DNA of 36,851 nt from Lachnospiraceae bacterium (GTDB lineage: Bacteria; Bacillota_A; Clostridia; Lachnospirales; Lachnospiraceae), in NCBI GenBank assembly GCA_024689605.1, contig JAILDD010000058.1:1-36851 (forward strand), in the 5' to 3' direction. Position 1 is the stretch's first letter; the number at the start of each line of letters is the position of its first letter. Positions 7,310 to 16,105 of this stretch are shown piece by piece. The notes below the pieces were generated by a model. It was not told where the DNA came from, ran no database searches, and was given only the letters and a program-made list of their open reading frames with translations. Made by a program: the position numbers and the translations under genes.

Positions 7310-7759
7310 TCAGCCTTCTTCAAGAACATTAACTTTCAGCTCGGCAGTAACCTGAGGATGAAGCTTCACCGGCACTTTATACTCACCAACGGTCTTTATC
7401 GGATCCTTTAAAACAATCTTCTTCTTATCAAGCTCAAGTCCGCACTGACTTGCTGCCGCAGCTGCTATTTCCTTTGAAGAGACCGAACCGAAAGTCTTTC
7501 CGCCCTCTCCGGTCTTAATCTTTAAAGATACTTCTTTCTGAGAAATAACATCTGCGAGGCGCTTTGCTTCTTCCAGATTTTCCTTTGCAACTTTTTCATC
7601 ATTTGCATTCTTTAATTTCAGGTTATTGAGATTAGCGGCATTTGCTTCTACGCCTTTCTTTTTGGATATGAGAAAATTTCTCGCATATCCGTCGCTAACC
7701 TCCACTACATCTCCCTTTTTCCCGAGACTCTTTACATCTTCCGTTAAAATAACTTTCAT
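7310..7759 (-). CDS. rplI: 50S ribosomal protein L9
   Basis: L9 binds 23S rRNA at the base of the L1 stalk. The 149-residue protein has the N-terminal signature MKVILTEDVKSLGKKGDVVEVSDGYARNFL split over residues 1-30, the long connecting helix (about 45-75) and the C-terminal domain with TGEGGKTFGSVSSKEI. Its ATG shares one base with the gdpP stop codon (TGATG), and the ribosome site CAGGAGG lies inside the end of gdpP, so translation of the two is coupled. Confidence 0.97.
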   Translation of the reverse strand: MKVILTEDVKSLGKKGDVVEVSDGYARNFLISKKKGVEANAANLNNLKLKNANDEKVAKENLEEAKRLADVISQKEVSLKIKTGEGGKTFGSVSSKEIAAAAASQCGLELDKKKIVLKDPIKTVGEYKVPVKLHPQVTAELKVNVLEEG

Positions 7760-9807
7760 CAGATAGAACCCTCCTGTATCATGATATCCAATGTTTTCTT
7801 TACTTCAGCAACAGCATCATCCATTGACATATTCTCAAGCTGTGCCCCCGCTATGGTCATATGTCCTCCTCCTCCAAGTCTCTCCATAATAAGCTGGACG
7901 TTTACCTCATCAATGGATCTTGCAGATATATAGATTTTGTCCTGATAGTCGGTCATAACAAAACTTGCTTTTATCCCGCTGATGTTAAGCAGCTCATTTG
8001 CCGACTGTGCGGCTACGACTGTAGGACTCTTTATTCCGTCACTGGGGCATGTGGATATGGCATAGTATTTCTTATACACCTCCACATTGCCGTTTGCTTC
8101 AGCCTTGGCCCTGTAATCTACCGGATCATCACGGAAAAGTTTTCTTACCAGGGTAACATCTGCTCCGCCCCGTCTTAAGTAGGCAGCAGCCTCGAAGGTC
8201 CTCACGCCGGTCTTGGCAGTAAAGTTCTGGGTATCCATTACCAGTCCGCTGTAAAGGCAGTCTGCAACTACACCTTTGAATTTTACTCCGTCATGAATAT
8301 ACTGCAGTATTTCGGCAACCATCTCGCAGGCGCTGGATGCATAAGGCTCTATGTACGCCAACGTTGCATTTTCTATGGATTCCGTGCCTTGTCTGTGGTG
8401 ATCCAACACAATTATAGAGCTGCATTTCTTCAGAAGTTCAGGACATTCGGTGATGCTGGGCTTGTTTACATCCACAACAACAAGTACCGCATTATCCCCT
8501 GCCATATCCATTGCCTTCTGACCGGTTATAATAGTACCATCCTCATACCCGGGATCATTTTTATACAGATCAACAAGGGGCTGCAGAGACGTTGTAACAG
8601 AATCGAGTACTATGTGGCATTCTTTTTTCAGATTTACACATGCACACTTTATGCCCACAGTTGATCCAAAGCTGTCCGCATCACCATTACGGTGTCCCAT
8701 GACAAATACCTTGTCTCTTGCGGATATTATTTCCTCCATGGCCTGAGCCTTGACTCTGGCTTTTACTCTGGTCATGCTTTCCTTCTGCTGGCTCTTTCCA
8801 CCGTAATAGCTGATTCCCTTACGGTTCTTTACTATAGCCTGGTCTCCTCCGCGGCCCAGCGCAAGGTCGATGGCATTCCTTGCAAACTCACAGTTCTGTG
8901 CGTAAGTTAAACCATCCACTCCCACTCCGATACTTAATGTCACAGGGCTTGCATTGTTTCCGCTGGTCTTCTTGACATCCTCCAGCACCTGGAATCGCTC
9001 ATTCTCAAGGATTTTTAAAGCACTTTTTCTAAAGATGACCAGATACTTATCTTTTTCAGTCTTCCTGACTATACCGTCAAGGGCTGTGAAGCTTTTCTGG
9101 ATAGCGGTATCTGTATAAACAGCCAGCATGCTCCTTTTTTCAGGATCCTGAATATTTTCAATAGTCTCCTCATAGTTGTCGATATATGCAAGTCCTACAG
9201 CCAGGGACTGGTCATCAATTTCCTTCAATGCCATCTTAAGTGCAGTCCTGTCAAAAAGGTATACTGCGATCAGATATCCGTCATAGTCCCTTCCGTCCTT
9301 CATATCAGCAAGCAGCGCCATATCCTGTAAACTAATGCGTTTCATCCTTGCCTGAAAATCCCTGTCACCTATTATAACATCATGCTCAACAGTTCCTTCA
9401 TCTGAAGGAAACTTCTCTTTTGTAAGCTCAGGGATAATATTCGAAATCGGCTTTTTATAAAACTTATCATGTGACCCCATGGCTTCGAATGCCCTGTTCA
9501 TCCAGATGACACGGCCGTTTTCATCCAAAAGCGCATGAGGCAGCTCAAGTTCCTTTAAGAGCTGTTTCTGTATCTGACCATACTCCGTAGCAAAACCTAT
9601 GAGTTCAGCCTCAAGAGCAGGTCCTGAAAAGATCATCATGAGAATAATGGTTGTAAGATAAATAACAACAAATACCGTAAGCAGTATTCCCGCATCAGTA
9701 TTCAGCATATATACAACCACATTTATAAGTGCCAGCGCTATTCCTAAAAGCAGCGGCATCTGAAGATATGTTTTTAGTTTACCTTTTGTTTTTACCTTTG
9801 TCGCCAT
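7759..9807 (-). CDS. gdpP: Cyclic-di-AMP phosphodiesterase GdpP
   Basis: GdpP hydrolyses c-di-AMP to pApA and sets the level of this messenger, which controls potassium and osmotic balance. The 682-residue protein has two N-terminal membrane helices (about 15-57), a degenerate PAS region (about 75-160), a degenerate GGDEF domain (about 170-300, no GGDEF motif), and a DHH/DHHA1 domain. The metal-binding motifs are GHRNGDADSFGS, VVVDVNKP, DHH at 469-471, GLVMDTQNF and GGGGHMTIAGA near the C-terminus. Length and order match Bacillus GdpP/YybT. It heads the gdpP-rplI-dnaB operon. There is no Shine-Dalgarno before its ATG, and a good promoter ends 7 nt upstream, so the mRNA may be leaderless. Confidence 0.95.
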   Translation of the reverse strand: MATKVKTKGKLKTYLQMPLLLGIALALINVVVYMLNTDAGILLTVFVVIYLTTIILMMIFSGPALEAELIGFATEYGQIQKQLLKELELPHALLDENGRVIWMNRAFEAMGSHDKFYKKPISNIIPELTKEKFPSDEGTVEHDVIIGDRDFQARMKRISLQDMALLADMKDGRDYDGYLIAVYLFDRTALKMALKEIDDQSLAVGLAYIDNYEETIENIQDPEKRSMLAVYTDTAIQKSFTALDGIVRKTEKDKYLVIFRKSALKILENERFQVLEDVKKTSGNNASPVTLSIGVGVDGLTYAQNCEFARNAIDLALGRGGDQAIVKNRKGISYYGGKSQQKESMTRVKARVKAQAMEEIISARDKVFVMGHRNGDADSFGSTVGIKCACVNLKKECHIVLDSVTTSLQPLVDLYKNDPGYEDGTIITGQKAMDMAGDNAVLVVVDVNKPSITECPELLKKCSSIIVLDHHRQGTESIENATLAYIEPYASSACEMVAEILQYIHDGVKFKGVVADCLYSGLVMDTQNFTAKTGVRTFEAAAYLRRGGADVTLVRKLFRDDPVDYRAKAEANGNVEVYKKYYAISTCPSDGIKSPTVVAAQSANELLNISGIKASFVMTDYQDKIYISARSIDEVNVQLIMERLGGGGHMTIAGAQLENMSMDDAVAEVKKTLDIMIQEGSI

Positions 9808-9814
9808 AAGGTCT

Positions 9815-9843
9815 ATTTTACTAAATTTCTGTTATATTCTCAA
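9815..9843 (-). promoter_or_regulatory. Promoter of gdpP-rplI-dnaB, -10 adjacent to the ATG
   Basis: The minus strand has TTGAGA (9843-9838), a 17-nt spacer and TAAAAT (9820-9815), both 5/6. The ATG follows after AGACCTT, so the predicted start coincides with or barely precedes the start codon. It lies just downstream of the rpsR terminator. Confidence 0.65.
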
Positions 9844-9851
9844 CAGTTAGT

Positions 9852-9888
9852 AAAAAAAGGAATCGCCACACTGATAACAGTGTGGCGA
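9852..9888 (-). terminator. Terminator of the rpsF-ssb-rpsR operon
   Basis: TCGCCACACTG (9863-9873) pairs perfectly with CAGTGTGGCGA (9878-9888) around a 4-nt loop. On the minus strand seven T follow (9858-9852). Confidence 0.92.
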
Positions 9889-9925
9889 AAACTCGTGAAA
9901 AACCTTTTTTAATAAACTTGAAAAA

Positions 9926-10219
9926 TTACTCTGTTGTGTAGGGCATAAGAGCAACGTGACGTGCTCTCTTGATAGCTGTTGTAAGCTCTCTCTGATGCTT
10001 TGCACAACATCCTGTTACGCGTCTGGGAAGGATCTTGCCACGCTCTGAAACATACTTGCGAAGCTTATTAGTATCCTTATAGTCTATAACAACCTCGGGA
10101 TTCTCCTTGCCTTCCTTATTTACTGCCTTGCCACAGAATACGCAAACCTTTCTGCGGCGATGAACGCCACCCGGACGACGCTTGGGTGCTGTTCCTCTGT
10201 CTTCCTTATTAAATGCCAT
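9926..10219 (-). CDS. rpsR: 30S ribosomal protein S18
   Basis: S18 pairs with S6 on the platform of the small subunit. The 97-residue protein has the core [25 protein letters not shown] split at 46-70 and the basic tail [14 protein letters not shown]. It is a cysteine-containing (zinc-type) form: CVFC near residue 26 and CCAKH near 71. The N-terminus has a short basic extension. A GGAGG ribosome site precedes the ATG. It is the last gene of rpsF-ssb-rpsR, followed by a strong terminator. Confidence 0.97.
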   Translation of the reverse strand: MAFNKEDRGTAPKRRPGGVHRRRKVCVFCGKAVNKEGKENPEVVIDYKDTNKLRKYVSERGKILPRRVTGCCAKHQRELTTAIKRARHVALMPYTTE

Positions 10220-10258
10220 GATAAAGCCTCCTGTTCATGTACACCATTAAAACTAAAC

Positions 10259-10711
10259 TCAGCTAAAAGGTATCTGATCATCTATACCACCGGGAATATT
10301 CATGAAATCCTCATCATTATCCGGTGCTGAAGGTGCTGAAGAGCCTCCGCTGTAGCTGCCACCGCCGCCATTTGCATTCTTGCTTTCAACAAACTCATGG
10401 TTTTCTACTACTACATCGGTAGTATAAACCTTCTGACCTTCCTTATTGGTATAGCTGCCTGTCTGGATCCTGCCGGTAACCGCAATCTTGGTTCCCTTGT
10501 GAAGATACTTTTCAGCAAACTCTCCGGTCTTGCCAAATGCCACACAGCTGATAAAATCTGCTGTAGGCTGGTCACCATTTGCATTGTTCCTTGTAAAGCC
10601 CCTGTCTACTGCAAGAGTATATCTTGCTATAGCTCTGGACTCTCCGTTAACCTGTGAGTATGTAACATTAGGATCCTTTGTCAGTCTTCCGATCAAAATA
10701 ACTTTGTTCAT
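10259..10711 (-). CDS. ssb: Single-stranded DNA-binding protein
   Basis: SSB coats single-stranded DNA as a tetramer during replication and repair. The 150-residue protein has the OB-fold N-terminus (MNKVILIGRLTKDP, about 1-105), a Gly/Ser-rich linker (about 112-130) and the acidic tail ending DDQIPFS, close to the DDDIPF partner-binding tip; the extra terminal Ser is a small variation. It lies between rpsF and rpsR, 18 nt after rpsF, as in most Firmicutes, so it shares the ribosomal-protein promoter. Confidence 0.97.
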   Translation of the reverse strand: MNKVILIGRLTKDPNVTYSQVNGESRAIARYTLAVDRGFTRNNANGDQPTADFISCVAFGKTGEFAEKYLHKGTKIAVTGRIQTGSYTNKEGQKVYTTDVVVENHEFVESKNANGGGGSYSGGSSAPSAPDNDEDFMNIPGGIDDQIPFS

Positions 10712-10729
10712 AATAAATTCTTCCTTTCT

Positions 10730-11026
10730 TTATGCTTCGTCAAGTCTGACGCATAAGAAACGGAGAAGATCTTCACGAAGTCTGATCCTGTTCTCAAGCT
10801 CGACCGGTGTCTCGCTGTCTTCAGACTCGAATTGGATGAATGAATAATAAGCTTCCTTCTGCTTCTGAATCTCATAAGCAAGCTTTCTGGGTGCTTCATC
10901 TGTCTTGACATCTGTAACTGTGCCGCCAAATCTGACAACATACTCCTTACACTTGTCAATGACAGCAACCCTTTCCTCTTCTCCGAGCTTAGCGCTGACT
11001 ACAACGGCTAATTCGTACTTGTTCAT
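10730..11026 (-). CDS. rpsF: 30S ribosomal protein S6
   Basis: S6 forms a heterodimer with S18 on the 30S platform. The 98-residue protein has the ferredoxin-like fold pattern MNKYELAVVVSAKLGEEE, PRKLAYEIQKQKEAYY and FESEDSETPVELENRIR. The start at 11026 is chosen because it begins the family sequence and has a GGAGG site 10 nt upstream. An in-frame ATG at 11077 would translate the leader. It heads the operon with ssb and rpsR. The 72-nt leader holds a stable hairpin that might be an S6:S18 feedback site. Confidence 0.97.
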   Translation of the reverse strand: MNKYELAVVVSAKLGEEERVAVIDKCKEYVVRFGGTVTDVKTDEAPRKLAYEIQKQKEAYYSFIQFESEDSETPVELENRIRLREDLLRFLCVRLDEA

Positions 11027-11056
11027 GCTGTCTTTACCTCCTTTTGGACTTATTGG

Positions 11057-11074
11057 CCTGTCCTTGCGGACAAG
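11057..11074 (-). promoter_or_regulatory. rpsF leader hairpin, possible S6:S18 autoregulatory site
   Basis: On the minus strand CTTGTCC-GCAA-GGACAGG folds as a 7-bp stem with a GNRA loop, about 30 nt before the rpsF ATG. Two CCG trinucleotides occur nearby (one in the hairpin, one just upstream). S6:S18 leaders in other bacteria use a CCG motif next to stems, so this is a candidate only. Confidence 0.35.
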
Positions 11075-11104
11075 CAAGGATATTTCACGGACTTTTATAC
11101 TAAC

Positions 11105-11132
11105 ATTTTATCGTGTAATATGCAAGTGTAAA
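11105..11132 (-). promoter_or_regulatory. Promoter of rpsF-ssb-rpsR
   Basis: TTTACA (11132-11127), a 16-nt spacer and TAAAAT (11110-11105) on the minus strand, both 5/6. It lies directly after the recO stop and gives a leader of about 72 nt. Confidence 0.65.
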
Positions 11133-11146
11133 TTTCATCAATTAAT

Positions 11147-11797
11147 TCACAACAGCATCTCAAGCATATCTTCGCTTTTGAACTTATGACCATCCCAGAC
11201 GCGTTGGCACTCATTCTTTGCTATCAAGGCCAATTCCTTTATAGCTTCTTCCTTTAGAGTAAAACTAAATAAAGACTTAGACTCTGTATTCATGATAAAG
11301 TTAATGGTATACCGTATAGTTTTGTCCCTGTCTTCATATCTGCCCGGGTCAAACTCTCCCTGCAGCATTATGGCTTTTATCTCAAAGACGCATTTCACAA
11401 GCCTCTTGTCATACGCAGGATGTATCAGTGCCCGGAGTGCCTGGTACAGAAGAATGAGCATTTCCTTTTCATCATTGTTTTCACGGGTGATGTAATCCGA
11501 GACCTCAAGAAAATACATACCATAAAGAGATGCATCAAAATCTTCCCTGAATTCCCCGAAATAATTTTTAACACTTGCTTCGGATATGGTATATGCACTC
11601 CTGCCGGCATAAAGCTTGAAATCCGCAAAAACAAAAAGATCGGTGCATGCCTGGAAGCGGTTTCCCTGTCTGCGTGCACCGTTTGCAAATGCCGAGATCT
11701 TACCTGTATTTCCCGTAAGTATCACGACTCGTCTGTCATATTCATTTACCGGTTCACTCTTTAAGATTATCCCCGGTGCATTAAACAATTCTGCCAT
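11147..11797 (-). CDS. recO: DNA repair protein RecO (no zinc finger)
   Basis: RecO helps RecR load RecA on SSB-coated DNA in gap repair. The 216-residue protein has the N-terminal OB fold (GIILKSEPVNEYDRRVVILT, GKISAFANGARR, about 8-80) and a helical C-terminal domain. Typical RecO proteins (about 240-260 aa) carry a four-cysteine zinc finger after the FELKLL..G..P segment; here FEIKAIMLQGEFDPG is followed by a charged linker without cysteines, so the finger is gone and the protein is shorter. It lies 4 nt after era, the usual Firmicute order, and ends just before the rpsF promoter. Confidence 0.92.
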   Translation of the reverse strand: MAELFNAPGIILKSEPVNEYDRRVVILTGNTGKISAFANGARRQGNRFQACTDLFVFADFKLYAGRSAYTISEASVKNYFGEFREDFDASLYGMYFLEVSDYITRENNDEKEMLILLYQALRALIHPAYDKRLVKCVFEIKAIMLQGEFDPGRYEDRDKTIRYTINFIMNTESKSLFSFTLKEEAIKELALIAKNECQRVWDGHKFKSEDMLEMLL

Positions 11798-11801
11798 CTA
11801 C

Positions 11802-12722
11802 CTAATCGTTTTTAAAGTCATTCTTGTTATAGCCGAAATTCGACACGAACAGGTCGCTGTCCCGCCAGTTTTCCTTTACTTTCACCCAGAGTTTCAGGTT
11901 GACCTTCATTTCAAGCAGCTTTTCTATCTCCGGACGAGCCTGTGAACCTATTGTTTTAAGCATCGCTCCGTTTTTGCCTATTATGATGCCCTTATGTGAA
12001 TTCTTCTCGCAGATGATAGTGGCATCAATATCACAGAGATTCTTTCCATCACGCTTTTTCATGCTATCGATCACTACGGCAATCCCATGGGGTATTTCCT
12101 TATCCAGAAGTCTTAATGTCTTCTCCCTGATAAGTTCCGAAACAATCTGTCTCATAGGCTGATCCGTCAGCTCATCCTCATCAAAATAGTACGGCCCCAC
12201 CGGAAGATACTCAAAAACACTCTTCATCAGGTCATCAAGACCTTCGCTCTTAAGGGCTGATACGGGAATGATCTCATTGAAATCAAGGAGCTTTCTGTAT
12301 GCCTCTATAACTTCAAGCAGTACAGGCTTTTTCACCGTATCAATCTTGTTAATAACAAGAAATACAGGAAGCTTCAGGTCTTTTATCTGACCTGCAATAT
12401 CCATATCCCTGTCATTAACCTGCTTGTCAGGTTCAATCAGCCACAGTACAATATCGGCCTCTTTTATTGAACGGTTAGCCGCAGCCATCATATAATCCCC
12501 CAGCTTATTTTTTGCCTTGTGAAGCCCCGGTGTATCCACAAAAATAACCTGTCCCCGGTCATCCGTATAAACCGTCTGAATACGGTTCCTGGTGGTCTGA
12601 GGCCTTGGGGATGTTATAGCGATCTTCTGGCCTATGAGATGGTTCATAAGCGTGGATTTACCCACATTAGGCCTGCCTATAAGCACCGCAAATCCTGATT
12701 TTTTTTCTGTATTATCCGACAT
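11802..12722 (-). CDS. era: GTPase Era
   Basis: Era binds the 3' end of 16S rRNA and acts in 30S assembly. The 306-residue protein has a Ras-like G domain with G1 GRPNVGKST (17-25), G2 in the TTRNRIQ loop, G3 DTPG, G4 NKID and SAL as G5. A C-terminal KH domain (about 210-295) contains GIIIGKNGAMLKTIG, the RNA-binding GxxG loop. Length is typical. It sits 26 nt after the M16C peptidase gene and 4 nt before recO, so the three are probably one transcript. Confidence 0.97.
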   Translation of the reverse strand: MSDNTEKKSGFAVLIGRPNVGKSTLMNHLIGQKIAITSPRPQTTRNRIQTVYTDDRGQVIFVDTPGLHKAKNKLGDYMMAAANRSIKEADIVLWLIEPDKQVNDRDMDIAGQIKDLKLPVFLVINKIDTVKKPVLLEVIEAYRKLLDFNEIIPVSALKSEGLDDLMKSVFEYLPVGPYYFDEDELTDQPMRQIVSELIREKTLRLLDKEIPHGIAVVIDSMKKRDGKNLCDIDATIICEKNSHKGIIIGKNGAMLKTIGSQARPEIEKLLEMKVNLKLWVKVKENWRDSDLFVSNFGYNKNDFKND

Positions 12723-12748
12723 ATAACTCTCTCTGCTCTCTTATGGTA

Positions 12749-15670
12749 TCAATGAAACATTGCCTCTACACGGTCAAAACAGTCTGCAGCGTCCTTTATC
12801 TTGCCCTCGTTTCCTACAACGCAGATAAGGGAATCTGACATAACAGCCCTTACATATTTTGCAAGTGCCCTTATATCCTCGGCATTTGCCCCCAGAACCA
12901 TATCCCGTTCCTCCTGGAGTTTTGCCTCGGTCAGTCCTGACAATTCAGAATACCTTGACCTGGCTGCACTTGCAAAAGGAGTAAGGGGAATATCAAGATC
13001 ACTCATAGTACCTATGATATATTTAGTCATCACAGCCTCATCCGCATCATAATTCTCAACAAAATCCGCAATACCATCAAATATATCCAGAGTTTCTTTA
13101 AGGTTCGGATCCCTGTATGATACAAAATAGCTTTCACCAGATCTCCTGAAAGAGTTCATACATCCATAGGCACCGCCCTTGACACGTACATTTGTCCAGA
13201 GATATTCATATGCCAGAATGGTATGCAGGATTCTCAGTCTCGAATCATAAGGAAGTCCTGCAGTCTTAAAGCTTCCGCCCTTGCATACATACTGTACCTG
13301 GGCAGAATTGCTGAAGCCCATATTCTCCCTCTTAAGTTCCACACTTCCTCTTTCCTCAGTGATATCACCGACAGGAAGAGCATCGGCTATAGGTCCGATC
13401 TGACCTTCAAGCGACTTAAGTTCCTCCCTCGATCCGGTCACATCAAGGGTAAGCATATCCCTTCTGTAAGCAACAGAAATAACCTCTTTAAGATTATTCT
13501 TTATTCCATCCCATCTTTCATCAAAGTTTTCCTCCCAGTCTTCCAGCAGGCGGTAAAACTCCAAACCACTCATCATGGCGTTAAGTCTTTCGGATTCCGA
13601 GATGCAGGCCATGATCTCCGAATATGCCACAAGGTGTCCCATGTAACTCATGGCTCCCTGCATGGAAGACCTGACCTCTGCAATTATCTCTTTCACACGC
13701 TTGGGATCATCAATTACCGATCCCAGCATAACCTCCTTTATCAGCTCCACAGCCTTTGATGCATTTGATCTGAGGCATCTGACAGATACTGTCGCACTCA
13801 TAACATAATCCGAACTGTCCTCGCCTTTTACCAGGGTGTCTGTAGAAAATGACAGCCTTCCGATATATTTATCAATCTCGTAGCCCAGCTGTTCATATGA
13901 ATGAGTATCCGTGTCCACGGTTTTAAACATATTGTTAAGAAGTCCCAGATAGGGGTAAAGCCTTATGGGCATCTTCTTAAGGTCAAAATACATCGTAAAG
14001 TACAGTATTCCGTTAGTATCTATTTCATGAAAAAGTGTCTTTATGCCGTCAATGTCGGTCCATTCATTATAAAGCGGCAGAATATTTTTCCTTATATCGC
14101 TTCTCTTAAGCACCGGCAGGCACTTTAATGCCTCTTCAGTATCCGGAGCAGCCTGGTATTCCTTAAGAGCCTTCGTATCAGCTGCTATCTTTTCCCTTTC
14201 TTCTTCTGAAAGGCCGTCCCTGTATGCTGCAAGCTTCTCGGCAAGTGCAGCCTCCTTCTTTGCGGTCATGCCTTTCTCCGGCTCCAGCCGAAGCACAGAA
14301 CGGTGTTCATTGCTTATCAGATACTTTTCAACCAGTTTTTCAAAGTAGTCCGTATCTATCTTTTCCCTGAGGAATGCAAATGTATCAAGCTCTTCGACAT
14401 GTATAAAAGGAAGAGCATCATCATATAGCCAGCTGTCCAGACATGTAAGACCAAGCAGCAGTCCCTTAGGGTAATGAGCAGAGTCAGCCTCCCTGTACTT
14501 AAATTCCTTTTTATTCAAGCAGGCTAAAAGCGCATTCTTATCAAAGCCTTCCTTCACAACTCTTGCAAACTCCGCCTCAATTATCTCAACAAACTTACCT
14601 TCATCCGAAGGGTCCGCATTCTTTGCAACTATGGAATAATAAGGCTGGCATATACCGTTTTCAAAGCTTGAGGTGATCTCTGTGCCGATGCCGGCTTCCA
14701 CAAGATTCTTCTTAAGCCTCGAGCCTTCTGTCGTGAGTGCATAATCGATAAGCTGGAAAGCAATGTAGAGTTCCCTGTCCGTGCTGCTTCCCAATACTAC
14801 GTTATATGAAAGGTATGTTGCCTTTTCCTCTTTTTCCTCTTCGGAAATCGGATAATGCTTTACAATATGCACCGGCTCCTTAAAGGCTTCCTGTATGCCG
14901 GGGTGCGAAGACAGCTCTATCCTTTCGTATTTGCTTAAGTATTCCTTATCCAGCCATTCGAGGCGTTCATTCCAGTCAGCGTTACCGTACATATAAATAT
15001 ACGAATTGACAGGGTGATAATATGCACCATGGAACTTAAGGAAATTCTCATATGTGAGGTCAGGGATAAAATCAGGGTCACCGCCGCTCTCCACGCCGTA
15101 GGCCGTATCTGGAAAAAGAGAATTCATTATCTCCCTGGAAAGCACATCGTCAGGTGAAGAAAAAGCCCCCTTCATCTCATTATAAACCACACCGTTAAGG
15201 GTCAGTTCAGAGTCCTTATCCTCCATTTCGTAGTGCCAGCCCTCCTGGCGGAATATCTTTTCCTCTGAATAGATATTAGGATGAAGCACCGCATCCATAT
15301 ACACATGCATAAGGTTCTTGAAATCCTGATCATTGCAGGAAGCTACCGGATATACGGTCTTGTCCGGGTAGGTCATGGCATTAAGGAAGGTATTAAGTGA
15401 TCCCTTAGCCAGTTCAACAAAAGGATCCTTTACCGGAAAAGCCTCCGAACCACAGAGCACTGAATGCTCCAGGATATGCGCCACACCAGTGGAATCCTTG
15501 GGCGGTGTGCGGAAGCCGATATAGAACACCTTATTTTCATCATCGTTATCCAGCAGGGCTACCCTTGCACCGCTCTTTATATGTTCAAGAAGATAGGCTT
15601 CACTCTTAAGATCTTCACTGTAGTGATGCTCTACCGGTCTGTATGCGTTTAATTTCTCTTTGTCAAACAT
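12749..15670 (-). CDS. M16C zinc metallopeptidase (PreP/Cym1-like)
   Basis: The 973-residue protein is a full-length M16C insulinase-type peptidase with two homologous halves forming an enclosed chamber. The inverted zinc motif HILEH is at 65-69, and the third ligand is likely the Glu in VVYNEMKGAFSSPDD. Relatives include mitochondrial presequence protease and bacterial insulinase-like peptidases that degrade short peptides. There is no signal peptide, so it should be cytosolic. The second half has the substrate-anchoring RVKGGAYG pattern near 855-862. The ribosome site AAGGAGG lies 5 nt before the ATG. Downstream are era and recO; upstream is the coupled 130-residue/sigma-like pair. Confidence 0.93.
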   Translation of the reverse strand: MFDKEKLNAYRPVEHHYSEDLKSEAYLLEHIKSGARVALLDNDDENKVFYIGFRTPPKDSTGVAHILEHSVLCGSEAFPVKDPFVELAKGSLNTFLNAMTYPDKTVYPVASCNDQDFKNLMHVYMDAVLHPNIYSEEKIFRQEGWHYEMEDKDSELTLNGVVYNEMKGAFSSPDDVLSREIMNSLFPDTAYGVESGGDPDFIPDLTYENFLKFHGAYYHPVNSYIYMYGNADWNERLEWLDKEYLSKYERIELSSHPGIQEAFKEPVHIVKHYPISEEEKEEKATYLSYNVVLGSSTDRELYIAFQLIDYALTTEGSRLKKNLVEAGIGTEITSSFENGICQPYYSIVAKNADPSDEGKFVEIIEAEFARVVKEGFDKNALLACLNKKEFKYREADSAHYPKGLLLGLTCLDSWLYDDALPFIHVEELDTFAFLREKIDTDYFEKLVEKYLISNEHRSVLRLEPEKGMTAKKEAALAEKLAAYRDGLSEEEREKIAADTKALKEYQAAPDTEEALKCLPVLKRSDIRKNILPLYNEWTDIDGIKTLFHEIDTNGILYFTMYFDLKKMPIRLYPYLGLLNNMFKTVDTDTHSYEQLGYEIDKYIGRLSFSTDTLVKGEDSSDYVMSATVSVRCLRSNASKAVELIKEVMLGSVIDDPKRVKEIIAEVRSSMQGAMSYMGHLVAYSEIMACISESERLNAMMSGLEFYRLLEDWEENFDERWDGIKNNLKEVISVAYRRDMLTLDVTGSREELKSLEGQIGPIADALPVGDITEERGSVELKRENMGFSNSAQVQYVCKGGSFKTAGLPYDSRLRILHTILAYEYLWTNVRVKGGAYGCMNSFRRSGESYFVSYRDPNLKETLDIFDGIADFVENYDADEAVMTKYIIGTMSDLDIPLTPFASAARSRYSELSGLTEAKLQEERDMVLGANAEDIRALAKYVRAVMSDSLICVVGNEGKIKDAADCFDRVEAMFH

Positions 15671-15712
15671 AATGCCTCCTTAGCAAAACAATATATTAAA
15701 ATAACTGAAAAT

Positions 15713-16105
15713 CTATAATTTGAATCCCATCAATGCCAGATTTGAAAAAGCGATTTCCTGAACCACAAGTGTATCCTTAACAGATTCTTCCAGCCCGGTG
15801 ATCTCGTTAATCCGAAAATCCTTCGTCTTATATCCATCACCGTCAGGGACACAGCACCTTATCTTTATTTTAAGGTTCTCGTAGATACGGTAATTCTTGT
15901 CATCCTTATCCATATTCAGTATATGGTCGCCGATCATCATATCCGGATCAGCATAGGGAAGTATAAGTCTGTCGATGATAGTCTGGAATTTAAAAGGCGC
16001 CCTTTCCGCAGCCATGATCTCAGAGTAAGTGTACCTTGCACCGATCATGGTCTTTGAGAATTCCTGCAGTATATACTTATAATCATTCTCACCGAATTCC
16101 ATCAT
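15713..16105 (-). CDS. Unknown 130-residue protein coupled to the sigma-like gene
   Basis: I do not recognise a family. The protein is soluble-looking with no membrane segment or signal peptide. It appears to be a small alpha/beta domain with an N-terminal helix (FGENDYKYILQEFSKTMIGA), a central KIKIRCCVPDGDGY strand, and a C-terminal segment ending in ALMGFKL. Its ATG lies inside the end of the upstream gene, with a 4-nt overlap (ATGA), which implies coupled translation and roughly equal amounts of the two proteins. That makes a physical or regulatory link to the sigma-like protein plausible, but this is inference only. Confidence 0.75.
   Translation of the reverse strand: MMEFGENDYKYILQEFSKTMIGARYTYSEIMAAERAPFKFQTIIDRLILPYADPDMMIGDHILNMDKDDKNYRIYENLKIKIRCCVPDGDGYKTKDFRINEITGLEESVKDTLVVQEIAFSNLALMGFKL

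Noticed and set aside
13223..13759. 178-codon plus-strand frame inside the M16C gene
   Set aside because: Antisense to a well-conserved peptidase, without a ribosome site or domain signal.
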